Source of the DNA: Oncomelania hupensis
Taxonomy: Eukaryota > Mollusca > Gastropoda > Littorinimorpha > Pomatiopsidae
NCBI GenBank assembly: GCA_036898135.1
Contig: CM072519.1
Location: forward strand, 66,321,849 to 66,385,848
DNA: 64,000 nt
Reading direction: 5' to 3'
Shown here: piece by piece, positions 10,976-23,070 of the stretch
Position numbering within the stretch: position 1 is the stretch's first letter
How the letters are laid out: every line of letters begins with the position of its first letter
The notes under the pieces: model-generated
The model's input: the letters and a program-made list of their open reading frames with translations, nothing else
What the model was told of the DNA's origin: nothing
Databases searched by the model: none
Made by a program: the position numbers and the translations under genes

Positions 10976-11690
10976 CAGTAAACTGAAATAATGGATTAAA
11001 AAACAACATAAAAAATATTAACTCCTGAAATAATAGATCTAGCCTGAGAACAATTGGAATCTTGTTTGATTGAAAATACTATTACAAAGTACACAACTTA
11101 TCACATGTATTTACTTACGGCACTTGCTCTCTAATAATGGTTTGAGGATAACTTTCCTTGGACATCAATATAAATGGAGGAATGCCAGAAAAATAAGTTT
11201 TCTTGTGGGCATCAGTAGCAATACAGAACAAACCCTAAAGAGGTCTCTCCATTAACAAGGGAGAAATTCTGACTTACATTTTGCCAATAAATATTATTTT
11301 CATGCCAGATTTTGGGAGATGAATAATAAAAATAGTTCAGTAAAATTTTGAAATCTTTGCAGCTCCCTTAATCAGAAACTTTTATGTTTTGAATTGTGAT
11401 TAGGACTTGCAAATACAAGTCAGGAAAGGTGCAAACTGCGTTAATTTTATTTTTTTCACCAAGGAAGGATCAATTCTGCATACGTACCTGAACCATGCAT
11501 TGATCTTCAGATACACCATTCTATGTAAATATTTCATTTTATTTTTATTTTGTTTATAGATTTATTGCATTTTTCCAGACCTCGATGTTACCAATTTTTG
11601 AAATTTCCCAGTGTTCAATTTAAGCATGAAGTTCTAAAAGGTTTACATTTGCAGACCATCAGGTTAGTTTGTTAGCAATGTTACTTATCT
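10976..11690. other. Unassigned AT-rich spacer
   Basis: No gene, RNA or repeat family is recognised. Confidence 0.4.
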
Positions 11691-11699
11691 GCACTTTTC

Positions 11700-12330
11700 A
11701 GGTTGGCCCCCGTGGGAGTACCGTGGGTTTTTGTATACATAGCCCCCCATGGGATGCCAGGGGTTTCTGTATAAATAGTATCCCACTTTCTGGAAATTTA
11801 ATGCTTTTAGTTCTCACTGTCGCCGTCTTTCTCCTTTGTTCTTTCTCATTCTTGTTCTGTTCTATCAATCTACTATACTATCTTCTTCGCTTAACCAGTC
11901 ACCTACCTTTTTATTTGAAAACTCTTCAGGGACAACACTCTTCATTTGTGTCTGAAGTCTGATGGGTCAGATTGGGAATATTTGACGCTTTCTGCCACAT
12001 GGTCACTATGGCTTCCTATGATATTATTGTTTAGCAATGTAGTTATTTTATATGTATGTGTTTTGCTGATATTTTATAATTGTGTTTATATTTTATTTTG
12101 TTTTTGTAAAATGGGGGTGTGATAAATTAGAGTATAGCCTCGGCGTCCCATGCTTGGGATGCCTTTATTGTAAAGTGACCGGCTGGTGGAATGCTTCAAT
12201 ATTACCACTAGGGTTGTTTCAGCAGATCTTTGATACAAATCAGGGGTATTTCCTCTTTGAACCAAGTTGTGGTCTTGATTTTGTGGTCCTGATTCGGCTC
12301 TTTGCAGTCCGCTGGACCCTGTAAGCAATG
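11700..12330 (+). mobile_element. TATAAATA retroelement, copy 2
   Basis: This shares the motif GTATAAATAGTATCCCAC (about 11768), the downstream TTTCTCATTC-TGTTCT block and the distal CAGTCCGCTGGACC block (about 12306) with copy 1 at 4188-4711. The 5' end carries an extra imperfect duplication of the GGGTTT-TATA segment (11723-11785). Confidence 0.75.
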
Positions 12331-12855
12331 AATAACTAACTTCTCAGATTGTACATTTGAATACTTCATTAATATCACCCTGGTGATGTGAATAATTTAA
12401 TTATAGAAGTATTAAAACAAATGAATATTACTTAGGTATATGAACTGCACATCTACTTGTGTCCCCAAAATGCTTTGGACATGCAGTTGATGTACCCAAG
12501 AAACGTTCCTCAAATGTGCATTGTGAGGAATGGAGAGAATAACATTCCATGCGCACATCAATCGCACTTCATCAGCACGTGGACTCTTGTTAGCACTTTT
12601 TGACCCATGTTGAATACCCAGAAGTGTTCCTATTTGGTAACATCGACTTTGGCTGAAAACGTGTTGAAATTTGAAACTTGTGCTTACAAAATGTTCAATA
12701 AAAAAAAAACCGTCACCCCCCGAAATGGGCAAACATAAACAGAAGAACAACATGTTTTGTGAAAAAAAAAATTAAACATTGTTATCTAGTGGTTTTTTGG
12801 GGGACACAAAAGTATTCAAATCTGAACATGTCTGATTTTAGAATGAATCAGCGCA
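12331..12855. other. Unassigned spacer
   Basis: Nothing is recognised beyond short A-runs near 12700 and 12762. Confidence 0.4.
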
Positions 12856-12859
12856 ATTC

Positions 12860-13018
12860 AGACAACCAGTGGTCTGAGCGTCAGACAGTGCGCCTAAAGG
12901 CTGCAAGTGCGAGCTCCCGGGCGACTGGAGTTAGATCCTCTATAGGCCTTTGCCTTGAGCAGCTGTTGATCTGGCAAAGCGCTATAAAGAACGACCAAGT
13001 AATGATGAATAAAATAAT
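12860..13018 (+). repeat. tRNA-derived SINE, 3' half
   Basis: The end of the SINE is present (GCGTCAGACAGTGCGCC, then GAGTTAGATCCT and TTGAGCAGC), finishing with GGCAAAGCGCTATAAAGAAC. The head is missing, consistent with 5' truncation. Confidence 0.82.
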
Positions 13019-13099
13019 CCTTGACCCAAGATTTGTACATTATAGAGGCACGGGAAACAGGAAGGGCCGTACATAGAGGATAACAGTCAATTCTCACGA

Positions 13100-13280
13100 C
13101 ACCACGCGCGCGCGCACACACAAACACACACACACACACAGACACTCTCTCTCTCTTTCTCTCTCTTTCTGCCACCGACCCACACACACACACATTCTCT
13201 CTCTCTCCCTCACACACACACACACTCTCTCTCTCCTTCTCTCTCACACACCCATGCACAAACACGCACGCACACACATG
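13100..13280. repeat. (CA)n/(CT)n compound microsatellite
   Basis: CACACA runs alternate with CTCTCT runs, preceded by a short CG-alternating CGCGCGCG stretch. Confidence 0.95.
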
Positions 13281-13586
13281 TAGCTATGGGCAATACCATT
13301 AACTTAACAGTGAAATGTTATATTGACACCTTACGCGATATTTCCAATCAAGTGGTTGTTATATTCTGTATGCTAAATACTCCAACATTCTGTCCTAAGT
13401 TTCGTATCCAGGAGCACAGCTGGCTGGACAGGCCGTTCTATTTTCTCTATGACAAATGCGCAATCTGTTGCCAGTGATGGTGTTTAAAGGACTGTGTTTC
13501 TCCGGTCTTAGTCGCGTTAACTGCGTGTTATGTACAGCAGTTCTCTATCTGCAAGGGAGACATAGAAAGTTTAGGTATTGTAGTTG

Positions 13587-14217
13587 TGTTATACTCATTC
13601 GATGTTGGTGTTTTTCTATCAGTATGTGATTCAGCCCCGATGCTTGAAATCCTGATAGGTGTAACTGATTCGTTTATCCACGCAGCCTGCTCACTCAGCA
13701 GCAACAAGGCAAAGTCTTCGTATGAAGTTTTCCCCTTTTATTCAGCACACATCAACAACTGCATACAATCGCTCAATCGCTTTTCCACTCTCAAATTTTA
13801 CTTTCCAACTCACTATCAACAACACTTTCAACCCTATTTTAAAACAGTGCGGCGCTTATATAGTCACTTGATACTCCAGAACAATTTAGAACACGGTAGA
13901 TGACGCACTACCACCAATCAAACTAAAGATGTCATCATTGACTTACGTCATACATCTTTCCTTTCTGTCCAAGCATGTTCTCAAATTTTCTACGCTTTCT
14001 CGCGAAGCTTCTATTGACAGCAAACAGGGAAATCTAGAGAATTCTCCAACAATATCGACCAACTAGAATTACCAACGTTATACAAAGCTTCCTCTAACCA
14101 CAACGCAAACTCAAATCAAAGGTAAATAAACTCTATTATTGAATACTTTGCAAAACGAAACGATTAGATCTATCGTGCGCGCTTCAGACATACTATCCTT
14201 CGCGTTTCAACGTAACA
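13587..14217 (-). mobile_element. Solo LTR, minus orientation
   Basis: On the minus strand this starts TGTTACGTTGAAACGCG and ends GAGTATAACA. It is homologous along its length to the solo LTR at 49654-50274. It has a TATA-like CTATATAAG (13855-13863, minus strand) and an AATAAA signal (13737-13742, minus strand). The flanks carry AGTTG at 13582-13586 and GTTG at 14218-14221, a 4-5 bp duplication. It lies inside a dispersed repeat whose uninterrupted form is near 37106. Confidence 0.85.
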
Positions 14218-14520
14218 GTTGTCTCGCCTGAAAAAGAAGGATCGGAGTTAAATGACAGCATCTTGGATATACACCGTATTATATGCTACCTTCCGGGGAA
14301 TGAGGGGGAGATTTAAACACAAAAAAAAGAAGAAGGATTTATCTCCCCTTTCCCTGCTGCCAGAGGTTAGAGTTTTGGGACCTGTGCCATAGATTGAGAT
14401 GACCATTTTGCGGCGTTCTGAGCTCGTCAGTGTATCAGCTGGAGAACCAATGGCTGATTTCTCTAATAGCTTGGGTGAAGTCCTCTGGAATAGCATCTTC
14501 ATGCGAAACATATATTTATC
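14218..14520. repeat. Dispersed repeat (family also at 37106-38000)
   Basis: It shares GTTGTCTCGCCT, the GAATGAGGG block, TTATCTCCCCTT and GTGCCATAGAT with 37116-37290. It also shares CTGAGCTCGTCAGTGTATCAG with the segment after the minisatellite there. Here the GTGCCATAGAT unit is single-copy. Confidence 0.8.
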
Positions 14521-14734
14521 AACAAATCGGCTGCCTAGGATTTTGCAGTGTAGTTTAGCTATTTTATTTAAAGTCGGTTTAGTTAAAAAAAAAAAAAGAT
14601 TTAGGAAGGACGTTTACATACACAAACGCACACACACACACGCACACACACACCCTTCACACACACGCACTGAACTTATTTATACACCGAAAATGTTTTA
14701 TTAAGCCAATACTTAAAATAATGTTAGCAACTGT

Positions 14735-14739
14735 TTTTT

Positions 14740-14784
<45 letters not shown>

Positions 14785-14820
14785 TTACTACTACTACTGC
14801 TGCTGCTACTACTACTACTG

Positions 14821-14857
<37 letters not shown>

Positions 14858-14893
14858 TACTACGTTTACTGCTATTACTACTACTACTACTAA
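14735..14893. repeat. (TAC)n microsatellite
   Basis: About 150 bp of TAC repeats with occasional TGC and TTC variants. Confidence 0.97.
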
Positions 14894-14894
14894 A

Positions 14895-15020
14895 TAATTT
14901 TTATAGCGCAGGCTCAACGCGCTCAGTCACACACAGACATGCAAATAATAATAATAATAAATCAATAAATACTTTTTATATAGCGCAGGCGCTCATTCAC
15001 ACACAGTCATGGCAAACTAT
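14895..15020 (-). repeat. Two truncated SINE or LINE 3' tails
   Basis: TTTTTATAGCGCAGGC appears twice (about 14897 and about 14975), each followed by CACACACAGNCATG. This is the GCGCTATA-type 3' end shared by the SINEs and the CR1-like LINE here. Confidence 0.6.
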
Positions 15021-15139
15021 GTACATACAATAATAATCGCAGATTACAAAATACAAGACTTACCAAGACAAAAAAGTAGCTTTGCGTACAGTACATGTGG
15101 AAAAATACATTTTAGAAATGAAATGCCACACGAAAGAAA

Positions 15140-15790
15140 AGTGTCGTTAGTTTTGATTTGAAAGAGAGAAGAGTTGGAGCATTTCTCAAGTCAGCCTCGA
15201 GTGAGTTCAAGACAGTAGTGGCAACATAGCTGAAAGAGCGTTCTCGACATCCCTTGAGGTTCGTTCTGAATACCTTATGCAGTTCTTTTTCCCCGAGACG
15301 ACCTTAAAGTACGAGAGGGCTGATAGGTGGCGAGAGATGCTGACAGATAAGGTGGTAAGGATGCTTCAAAGTGGCGGTAACAGAGAGCGGCAAGTTTGTA
15401 TTGAATACGAAAGTTTACAGGGATCCAGTGGAGTTCTATGAGCATCGGGGTAACATAACCTGCGCATGACGAGCCTCGCAGCGCTGTTTTGCACTTTCTG
15501 CAACCGTTCGATCTGTTGTGCAGTCAGTCCACTGAGAAACGAGTTACAGTAGTCAAAACGCGAAGTTATCATGGGGGTCACCAACCGGCTGTGTTCTGTG
15601 GGAACGGATCGACGCCATTCTCCGGAGTTCCAGAAACGCGGCCCGACATACAGCACCATTATGCATACTCATAGGCAGTCTGGTCAAGGTGCACGCCTAG
15701 GTACTTAACATTCGATTTGAAAGCAACCGTATTTTCCCCAATGTCTGCGGAATCGATGTCGACCAAACTGCAGGCGTGAAGCAGAATAAT
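15140..15790 (-). mobile_element. CR1-like non-LTR retrotransposon, C-terminal fragment
   Basis: On the minus strand the order runs VKYLGVHLDQT, then SRFDYCNSFLSGL, QKVQNSAARLV, and after a frame change ELHWIPVNFRIQYKLAAL. The frame change falls near 15450, and a stop lies between the first two blocks. This is the conserved region after the RT palm in CR1/L2-type LINEs. It is a 5'-truncated pseudogene. Confidence 0.85.
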
Positions 15791-15799
15791 AAACATTGC

Positions 15800-16770
15800 T
15801 CGAGTGTCCAGTATATTAGTAATAGCACCAATATAATTTAGCGTTACAACTTCTGCTGTGTACCCCTCTCCTCCCCCCCCCCTCTCCCCTCCTCTCTGCC
15901 CCTCTCATCTTCCGCCCTCCCCTAAACAGTCACCCACTACCTTCGCACACTCCTTTCCATCATCATTTTGGCTGCGAACCATTTACCTGTCAACTAACAC
16001 CTTAGCGCAGCGAAACATTCCTATACCTTTTACGTCCTTTTTGAAGTTGATCGCTTTCTTTCCTTTCTTTAACACACTGCGTAGCTGAGACTACCCGAAA
16101 CCTTCTCACTCTCTCAGCTACAGCTCTTGGGCAGGCCAACCCACTACAGATTGCAGGTGTTGTTGCTAATAATAATAACTGGACATTTTTAAGTGCCTAA
16201 CCTATGGCTCTAGTTCCGTTACAAAGAACATAAAGACTAGAACAATTAAATTTACATAAGATGTTGTACAGTAGTTGCTTTGTTAACGTTAGCGGTCGCA
16301 CCTCGCTCGTCTCCCGTCGTAGTCGGTAAAAAAGATAAAAGTGTTCCCGTAACCTTTCGGTCGTTCCTTTTCTCTAGGCCAGCTTTTTGAGGACGGTGTC
16401 TATCCCTTCTCTCTCGCGACTCAATCTTCCCCGGTTCTCATCAGATCCAGGTACCCATTTACAGCTGGGTGGACTGTGGTGTGTCGTGCGCTTGTTTCAA
16501 TCTTTGTGTGTGCGTGTGTGTGTGTGTGCGTCTGCGTGCGTCTGTGTGTGTGGGTGGGTGAGTGTGCGGATGCATAAGCCTTAAAATGGGTGACTAACCT
16601 TGCTTTTTATGCAGGAAATGGGTGAGTGTATTAGTCACCCAGAGTTTTTTCCAGCCGCCCACTTTTTTCTAAGTACGCAGGAGTGCTCTTTTAGTGCATG
16701 GGAGTGCAGTTGTAGTGCATGAGAGTGTTTTTAGTACACAGGAGTGCTCTATCCGGGACGGAGAAAATAC
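15800..16770. other. Unassigned spacer
   Basis: A C/T-rich stretch (15858-15950) and a GT-rich stretch (16505-16565) are the only structure seen. Confidence 0.4.
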
Positions 16771-16774
16771 AGTG

Positions 16775-16960
16775 AATTTCCGAAGAATTTTTGAGCAAAA
16801 TTCGACCTATTTCGTCGCCTATAGGAGACGAACTAGGTCAACTTTCTAGAAAAGGGTTAGGGTAAGGGCTAGTTACAGCGCTACAACTAACCCTTGCCCT
16901 AACCCTTTTCTGTCAAAAATCACTTTCCGATTCCTACATTCTTAGTAAAACCCAGTCTTG
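16775..16960. repeat. Palindromic element with telomere-like arms, copy 1
   Basis: The 25-nt arms at 16850-16874 and 16885-16909 (AAAAGGGTTAGGG and its complement) match at about 23 of 25 positions around a 10-nt loop. Next to them lies a second near-palindrome, TTCGTCGCCTATAGGAGACG (16811-16830). Both motifs recur in a rearranged copy at 39000-39290. The GGGTTAGGG word resembles telomere repeats but is not a tandem array. Confidence 0.75.
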
Positions 16961-16974
16961 GTGTTTTACATACT

Positions 16975-17125
16975 TGTGTGCGGCTGTGTGTGTGTTGTGT
17001 CGTTTGGTGGTCTTCTTCCTAGCACGATCACCCATCCAAGGACTAACCCTTCTCGACGTTGCTTTACATGAAACATGGCTAGGCTGTGCCCAAACCACAG
17101 CAGTACGTCCAGCGCCACCCTTCGT
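16975..17125 (-). repeat. 5S-rRNA-like SINE fragment
   Basis: The minus strand contains the 5S internal-promoter-like string GGGTTAGTCCTTGGATGGGT, preceded by CATGTAAAGCAACGTCG. Downstream, ACCACCAAACGACAC is shared with other copies. It is a degenerate retroposon, not an rRNA gene. Confidence 0.65.
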
Positions 17126-17540
17126 AATAGGGAGGCCAGCTCAACAGCTGATGACTCTTTGAGAGAGAGGGAGGAATGGAGAGCCTGTTGAGTCTCAGCC
17201 ACGTTGTATGTCCTTTTAGCATAGGCTTGCAGGGATTGGATGTCAGGTAATACTGTACAGGCCAGAAGCCAATCACAAGGGGCGATAGAAAGGTCAAAAA
17301 GCTGCAGATCCATGCATCATCCGGGTGATAACAGCCCCCGCCGGGTATCGACACAACTATCGCTTTGTTATCCATCTTCCCACCCCCCCATAACTACCCA
17401 CCCACTCTCACCCTTCAACCTCTCACCCTCCCCTCCCTCACCCTCTCTCCCTATCTCTCTCCAGCTATTGTTCTCCCCCGCCTCGGTCACACCCCGCAGA
17501 TGTTTATTTTTCCATTATTATGTTTCGTAGCAAGACGAAC
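17126..17540. other. Unassigned spacer, partly C/T-rich
   Basis: No gene is recognised. A CCCTC-rich stretch lies at about 17375-17470. Confidence 0.4.
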
Positions 17541-17542
17541 AA

Positions 17543-17695
17543 AAGATCCTGACGCCCATGTCCTTTATTGTTACTCAGTTATCTAAGGGCGTCAGACGAA
17601 TTCGCTCAAGGCAGCAAGTATGCGCATTTCTCGGGCGACTTGACGAATCGATCGACAAGGGTTTTCAGCGGCTCTCCATCTGGACAAGTACAGTA
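17543..17695 (+). repeat. Diverged SINE fragment
   Basis: AAGATCCTGACGCCCATGTCC and a CAGTTATCTAAGGGCGTCAG block match the middle of the tRNA-SINE body (4735-5174, minus strand). Confidence 0.6.
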
Positions 17696-17707
17696 CAGGA
17701 ACGATTA

Positions 17708-17711
17708 TATG

Positions 17712-17793
<82 letters not shown>
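17708..17793. repeat. (AAT)n microsatellite
   Basis: Uninterrupted ATA/AAT repeats immediately upstream of an RTE 3' fragment. Confidence 0.97.
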
Positions 17794-17796
17794 GTG

Positions 17797-18410
<614 letters not shown>

Positions 18411-18500
18411 CCAGGATGCTATCACGCGCTTTTTCTTTAGTCGAACTCAAAGCGTGGCGATCTGAAGAGATCCCTATTATAGAAGTTTGGAATAGAAACC
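18411..18500 (+). repeat. SINE-like repeat (family also at 42382)
   Basis: ACGCGCTTTTTCTTTAGTCG and GGCGATCTGAAGAGAT match 42390-42445 closely. Both copies follow directly after a microsatellite. Confidence 0.7.
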
Positions 18501-18574
18501 AATACAATTTCTACAATAAATAAATTAATTAAGATCTGTTGACTGAAACGGGGTACTGTGGCCAGTATTACCCC

Positions 18575-18862
18575 CCCATCATTGTGTTATTAAGTCTGTG
18601 GCCTCATTGTGTTGTTAAGTCTGTGGCCTCATTGTGTTGTTAAGTCTGTGGCCTCATTGTGTTGTTAAGTTTGTGGCCTCATTGTGTTTTTAAGTCTGTG
18701 GCCTCATTGTGTTGTTAAGTCTGTGGCCTCATTGTTTTGTTAAGTCTGTGGCCTCATTGTTTTGTTAAGTCTGTGGCCTCATTGTTTTGTTAAGTCTGTG
18801 GCCTCATTGTTTTGTTAAGTCTGTGGCCTCATTGTGTTGTTAAGTCTGTGGCCTCATTGATT
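18575..18862. repeat. 25-bp minisatellite, about 11-12 units
   Basis: The unit TCTGTGGCCTCATTGTG plus TTGTTAAG is repeated with G/T variants. Confidence 0.95.
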
Positions 18863-19039
18863 GTCTGGCCAATACTTAGTCTGTTGTTGGTGGAGTAAAA
18901 TGAACTGTGACATGCGGTTTCTAATCTGTACCTTATTATACGTTCATCAGCAAAAAGGTAACAGCACCGTTACCTATTAAATGTGGACTCTTTTTAGTTG
19001 TTGTTATTTTTTGTTGGAGTTGTTGGTTTGTCGTTTTGC

Positions 19040-19136
19040 TTTTATTATCATCATCATCATCAGCAGCAGCAGCAGAGCCAGCAGCAACTTCGAAATCGCC
19101 GTTCTCATTATCATCATCTTCATAATCATGTTGTCA

Positions 19137-19187
<51 letters not shown>

Positions 19188-19190
19188 TGA
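19040..19190. repeat. Mixed trinucleotide repeats (TCA, GCA, TGC, GAT)
   Basis: Short CAT, CAG, TGC and GATGAT runs occur in succession. Confidence 0.85.
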
Positions 19191-19597
19191 ATACAATGAA
19201 AGATTACGAGAATTAAATAAAATCTTCCAATTCCGTTGCTACCCACATTCAACGTCAACACACAGTTTAAAATGGAATTTATCAAAGGCGTTACACGTAC
19301 ACCCCTCTAAGTTCACCCTATGGTCAAACGGCCGATACAAGAAAACACTTCTGGAACTCTTAGGTTTATAATGCCGGAGGTTAGTGCACTTTATCGTTTA
19401 AGCTTTAAGGCTGATGAAGCATGAAGTCCCACGGTTCTAGAGCCATTTAACGACCGTCATCTTTCTTTTTATTTTATTTCCTACAATAATTTTGAGAGAT
19501 TTGAGTTCCTGGGAATGGTAACTCCTTCTTATAGCCTCCCCCTTCCCCCCGCCTCCCCCCATTGCCATCGTTCTTTGTCGTGTTTGAGTGTAATTTA

Positions 19598-19652
19598 CCG
19601 TCTTTGGTGCTTCAACGACTTTCGATTTACAGGATAGGATAGGATAGGTTAA
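19598..19652 (+). mobile_element. RTE-like LINE, tail-only insertion
   Basis: CAACGACTTTCGATTTACAG followed by GGATAGGATAGGATAGG matches the last bases of the RTE family and its tail. It looks like an extreme 5' truncation of about 50 bp. Confidence 0.75.
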
Positions 19653-19659
19653 CGTCTAA

Positions 19660-20270
19660 GCGATGGAGGTGGTGGTGGTGGAGGTGGCGCGGCGACGGTG
19701 GTGATGATGATGATGTCAGTAACATCAGTAGCTCATGATGAGTGCTTGAATGTAACTTGTTAGATTTAGCCAACGTGACTGGCGCCATGTTTTAGCCTAA
19801 GAGGGTTGCTCTGTATTGTATTATCAAGGTGGGTTTCAATTATGTGTCGGAATGGACGCTTCCGGTTGGAAGACATTCTGAGGGAAGACGTTTTAAATAA
19901 AGCTCAGGAATGAAGCATGCAGCATAACCCATCATTAAGACCGTTCGCTCGGTTATGTGATTTAACGTCTATTGACATACAGGTTTTGCACCATACGCAA
20001 GTCTAACAGACAAGGCTATTGGCTATTATTTACTCGATAGCTTACGGAGAAGTATTTTGATTATTACCCCCCAATAAAACCGAATCGTCTTTGACGCCAA
20101 ATCTTTCAAATGACCTCCGTCGTCCCATGACCCACTTTCCCACCAAGCCGAATCCCTTTCTTCTCATCGCTCCAAACTTTTTTGTTGCCCTTCTACCCAA
20201 TTGCTCAATAATGTTATCTGGCTATTAAAAAACAAGTTTCGGCCTTTTTTAATAACCAGGAAACATTTGT
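19660..20270. other. Unassigned spacer
   Basis: A GGTGGTGGA/GATGAT patch (19665-19720) is present; nothing else is recognised. Confidence 0.4.
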
Positions 20271-20279
20271 TTGATTTCA

Positions 20280-20515
20280 ACTTCAAAGTAGAGCATCCTT
20301 GACATTAATTGAATTGAAGACGCATCTTTTTAGAGAGGCCTTTTCTTAGGCGCCATGAGTGAGTGTTAGTTATTTTTGGTGTTGGGATGTGTCTGTGATT
20401 TCGTGTTATTGACCAATGTACGCATGTTGTGTTTACATTTGTTTGTGTAAAGCGCTTTGTGATTTTGGAAAGCGCTGTATAAATTGCCTGTTATTATTAT
20501 TATATTATAAATAAT
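20280..20515 (+). mobile_element. CR1-like LINE 3' end
   Basis: The final codons KTHLFREAFS and a stop (20316-20349) are followed by a 3' UTR with GTAAAGCGCTTTGTG and TGGAAAGCGCTGTATAAATT, then a (TTA)n tail. The GCGCTATA-type end matches the SINE 3' ends, making this the likely partner LINE family. Confidence 0.78.
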
Positions 20516-20529
20516 TCTTTGAAATTGTC

Positions 20530-20590
20530 ATCATCTCTCTCTCTCACTCTCTCTCTCTCTTTCTTTCTTTCTCTCTCCCTCTTTCACCCT
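20530..20590. repeat. (CT)n microsatellite
   Basis: CTCTCT and CTTT runs. Confidence 0.9.
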
Positions 20591-20660
20591 AGTTAAGGTT
20601 TATGTTACTTTCAAATCAATTTTATGTTAATAATTGTGTATGTCCTGAATTGTTTTGTTA

Positions 20661-21973
20661 AGGATTGTGATCAGTGGATAATAGGACATTTGGATCGCCA
20701 TGCAGGATTGTGATCAGTGGATAATAGGACATTTGGATCGCCATGCAGGATTGTGATCAGTGGATAATAGGACATTTGGATCGCCATGCAGGATTGTGAT
20801 CAGTGGATAATAGGACATTTGGATCGCCATGCAGGATTGTGATCAGTGGATAATAGGACATTTGGATCGCCATGCAGGATTGTGATCAGTGGATAATAGG
20901 ATATTTGGATCGCCATGCAGGATTGTGATCAGTGGATAATAGGATATTTGGAGAGGGATTGCAGGATTATGATCAGTGGATAATAGGATATTTGGAAAGG
21001 GATTGCAGGATTGTGATCTGTGGATAATAGGACATTTGGAGAGGTATTGCAGGATTGTGATCAGTGGATAATTGGACATTTGGAGAGGGATTGCAGGATT
21101 GTGATCAGTGGATAATAGGACATTTGGAGAGGGATTGCAGGATTGTGATCAGTGGATAATAGGACATTTGGAGAGGGATTGCAGGATTGTGATCAGTGGA
21201 TAATAGGACATTTGGAGAGGGATTGCAGGATTGTGATCTGTGGATAATAGGACATTTGGAGAGGGATTGCAGGATTGTGATCAGTGGATAATAGGACATT
21301 TGGAGAGGGATTGCAGGATTGTGATCTGTGGATAACAGGACATTTGGAGAGGTATTGCAGGATTGTGATCAGTGGATAACAGGACATTTGGAAAGGGATT
21401 GCAGGATTGTGATCAGTGGATAATAGGACATTTGGAGAGGGATTGCAGGATTGTGATCTGTGGATAACAGGACATTTGGAGAGGTGTTGCAGGATTGTGA
21501 TCAGTGGATAATAGGACATTTGGAGAGGTATTGCAGGATTGTGATCAGTGGATAATAGGACATTTGGAGAGGTATTGCAGGATTGTGATCAGTGGATAAT
21601 AGGACATTTGGAGAGGTATTGCAGGATTGTGATCAGTGGATAATAGAACATTTGGAGAGGTATTGCAGGATTGTGATCAGTAGATAATTGGACATTTGGA
21701 GAGGTATTGCAGGATTGTGATCAGTGGATAATAGGACATTTGGATAGGTATTGCAGGATTGTGATCAGTGGATAATAGGACATTTGGAGAGGTATTGCAG
21801 GATTGTGATCAGTGGATAATAGGACATTTGGAGAGGTATTGCAGGATTGTGATCTGTGGATAATAGGACATTTGGATAGGTATTGCAGGATTGTGATCAG
21901 TGGATAATAGGACATTTGGATAGGTATTGCAGGATTGTGATGAGTGGATAATAGGACATTTGAAGAGGTATTG
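20661..21973. repeat. 44-bp minisatellite, left block (about 30 units)
   Basis: The unit is GATTGTGATCAGTGGATAAT plus AGGACATTTGGAGAGGTATTGCAG. The first units are a 43-bp variant with GATCGCCATGCAG. Variants of single bases occur in runs, suggesting local expansion. The array is interrupted at 21974 by a LINE. Its minus-strand frames are repeat artefacts. Confidence 0.96.
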
Positions 21974-23070
21974 TAAAAAATCATATTGAAAGTAATTACA
22001 AAAATCATATGCAGATTTTTACTGATGTGACCAGTTTTAGATTCTTCGGATAGTGGATCAGCATATATTATACCTGAAATAAATATAAGAAGATCATATT
22101 ATTTAGGAAAGGGATTTTCTATATTTACAGCTGAGCTTTATGCTATTTTAATGGCTTTAAATTTCATTATGACGTCACCTTTAGAATTATTTGGTATATT
22201 AGCATGTGTTGATTCAAAAGCGGTTCTGTATGCATTAAAACAGTGGAACTGTAAAGACAGAAGGGAGTTTATTTATGAAATTAAACATATGATACATTGT
22301 GTTATTTCTAGAGGAATAAATATTGATTTCTGTTGGGTACCATCACATTGCGGAATTCATTGGAATGAGGTATGTGACAGATTAGCTAAGGAGGGAGCAC
22401 AAAGGTCGTCAGATTCTATAATTATAACAAATTTGAATATGTGTAATCATGAAATGTTTTCCTTACTAGAAAAGGAAGTTTATCATGATAATAACATTAA
22501 AAATATATCTCTACTGAATTGTTCAAGACCACTTTCTAAATTAATATAAAAATTAAGAATGAACGCATGGAACACTAAATACTCAGCTGATGTTAAATGT
22601 ATATGTAATACAAGTCTATCAGTACATCACCTTCTCTTTGAATGCTAAGTTTTAACAGACATATTCAAACTAAATGGACATAGCATAACTGAATATGGAC
22701 ATTCTGTAGACATGGTTCTATATCATCCAAATGTTACAGATATTGTGAAAGTTATTGCTAAATCTCCTGTTGGTAGACTCTTATAGCCTGTTTGTTTTGA
22801 AATTATGTTTTGAACTAGTTAAGTGATTTTAAAGTTACATTTTCAATGTCTAAATGTGATTTTAAAGTTACATTTTCAATGTCTAAATGTGTCATCAAAC
22901 TGTTACAGACGTTGTAAAAGTTATTGCTAAATCCCCTTTTGGTAGACTCTTATAGGCTGTTTGTTTTGAAATTATGTTTTGAAATAGTTAGTGTTTTAAA
23001 AGTTACATTTTCAATGTCTAATATCACCTAAATGTGTGAACAGACATTAAGTTAAAGATTGATTTGATTT
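21974..23070 (+). mobile_element. I-type LINE inserted in the minisatellite
   Basis: This 1,097-bp 5'-truncated insertion is bracketed by GAAGAGGTATTG at 21962-21973 and 23071-23082. It ends in a TTTGA-type tail (about 23055-23070). Its coding sequence resembles the RNase H half of the LINE at 5457-7863. The 3' part contains an internal duplication: GTAGACTCTTATAG occurs at 22775 and 22944, and a 36-bp segment is repeated at 22825-22890. Confidence 0.9.
22120..22549 (+). pseudogene. LINE RNase H domain remnant
   Basis: The reading frame shows FTAELYAILMALNF, CVDSKAVLYALKQW, CWVPSHCGIHWNEV and CDRLAKEG, the RNase H blocks of I-type LINEs. They match block by block the RNase H at 5605-6378. 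The first catalytic aspartate motif upstream is degraded, and a TAA at 22547-22549 ends the frame before the C-terminal Cys/His cluster. It is non-functional. Confidence 0.88.

Noticed and set aside
16850..16909. True interstitial telomere array
   Set aside because: Only one or two GGGTTAGGG words occur per arm; there is no tandem TTAGGG run.
20843..22008. Minus-strand frames rich in IHRSQSCNP-type repeats
   Set aside because: Translation of the 44-bp minisatellite; no conserved domain.
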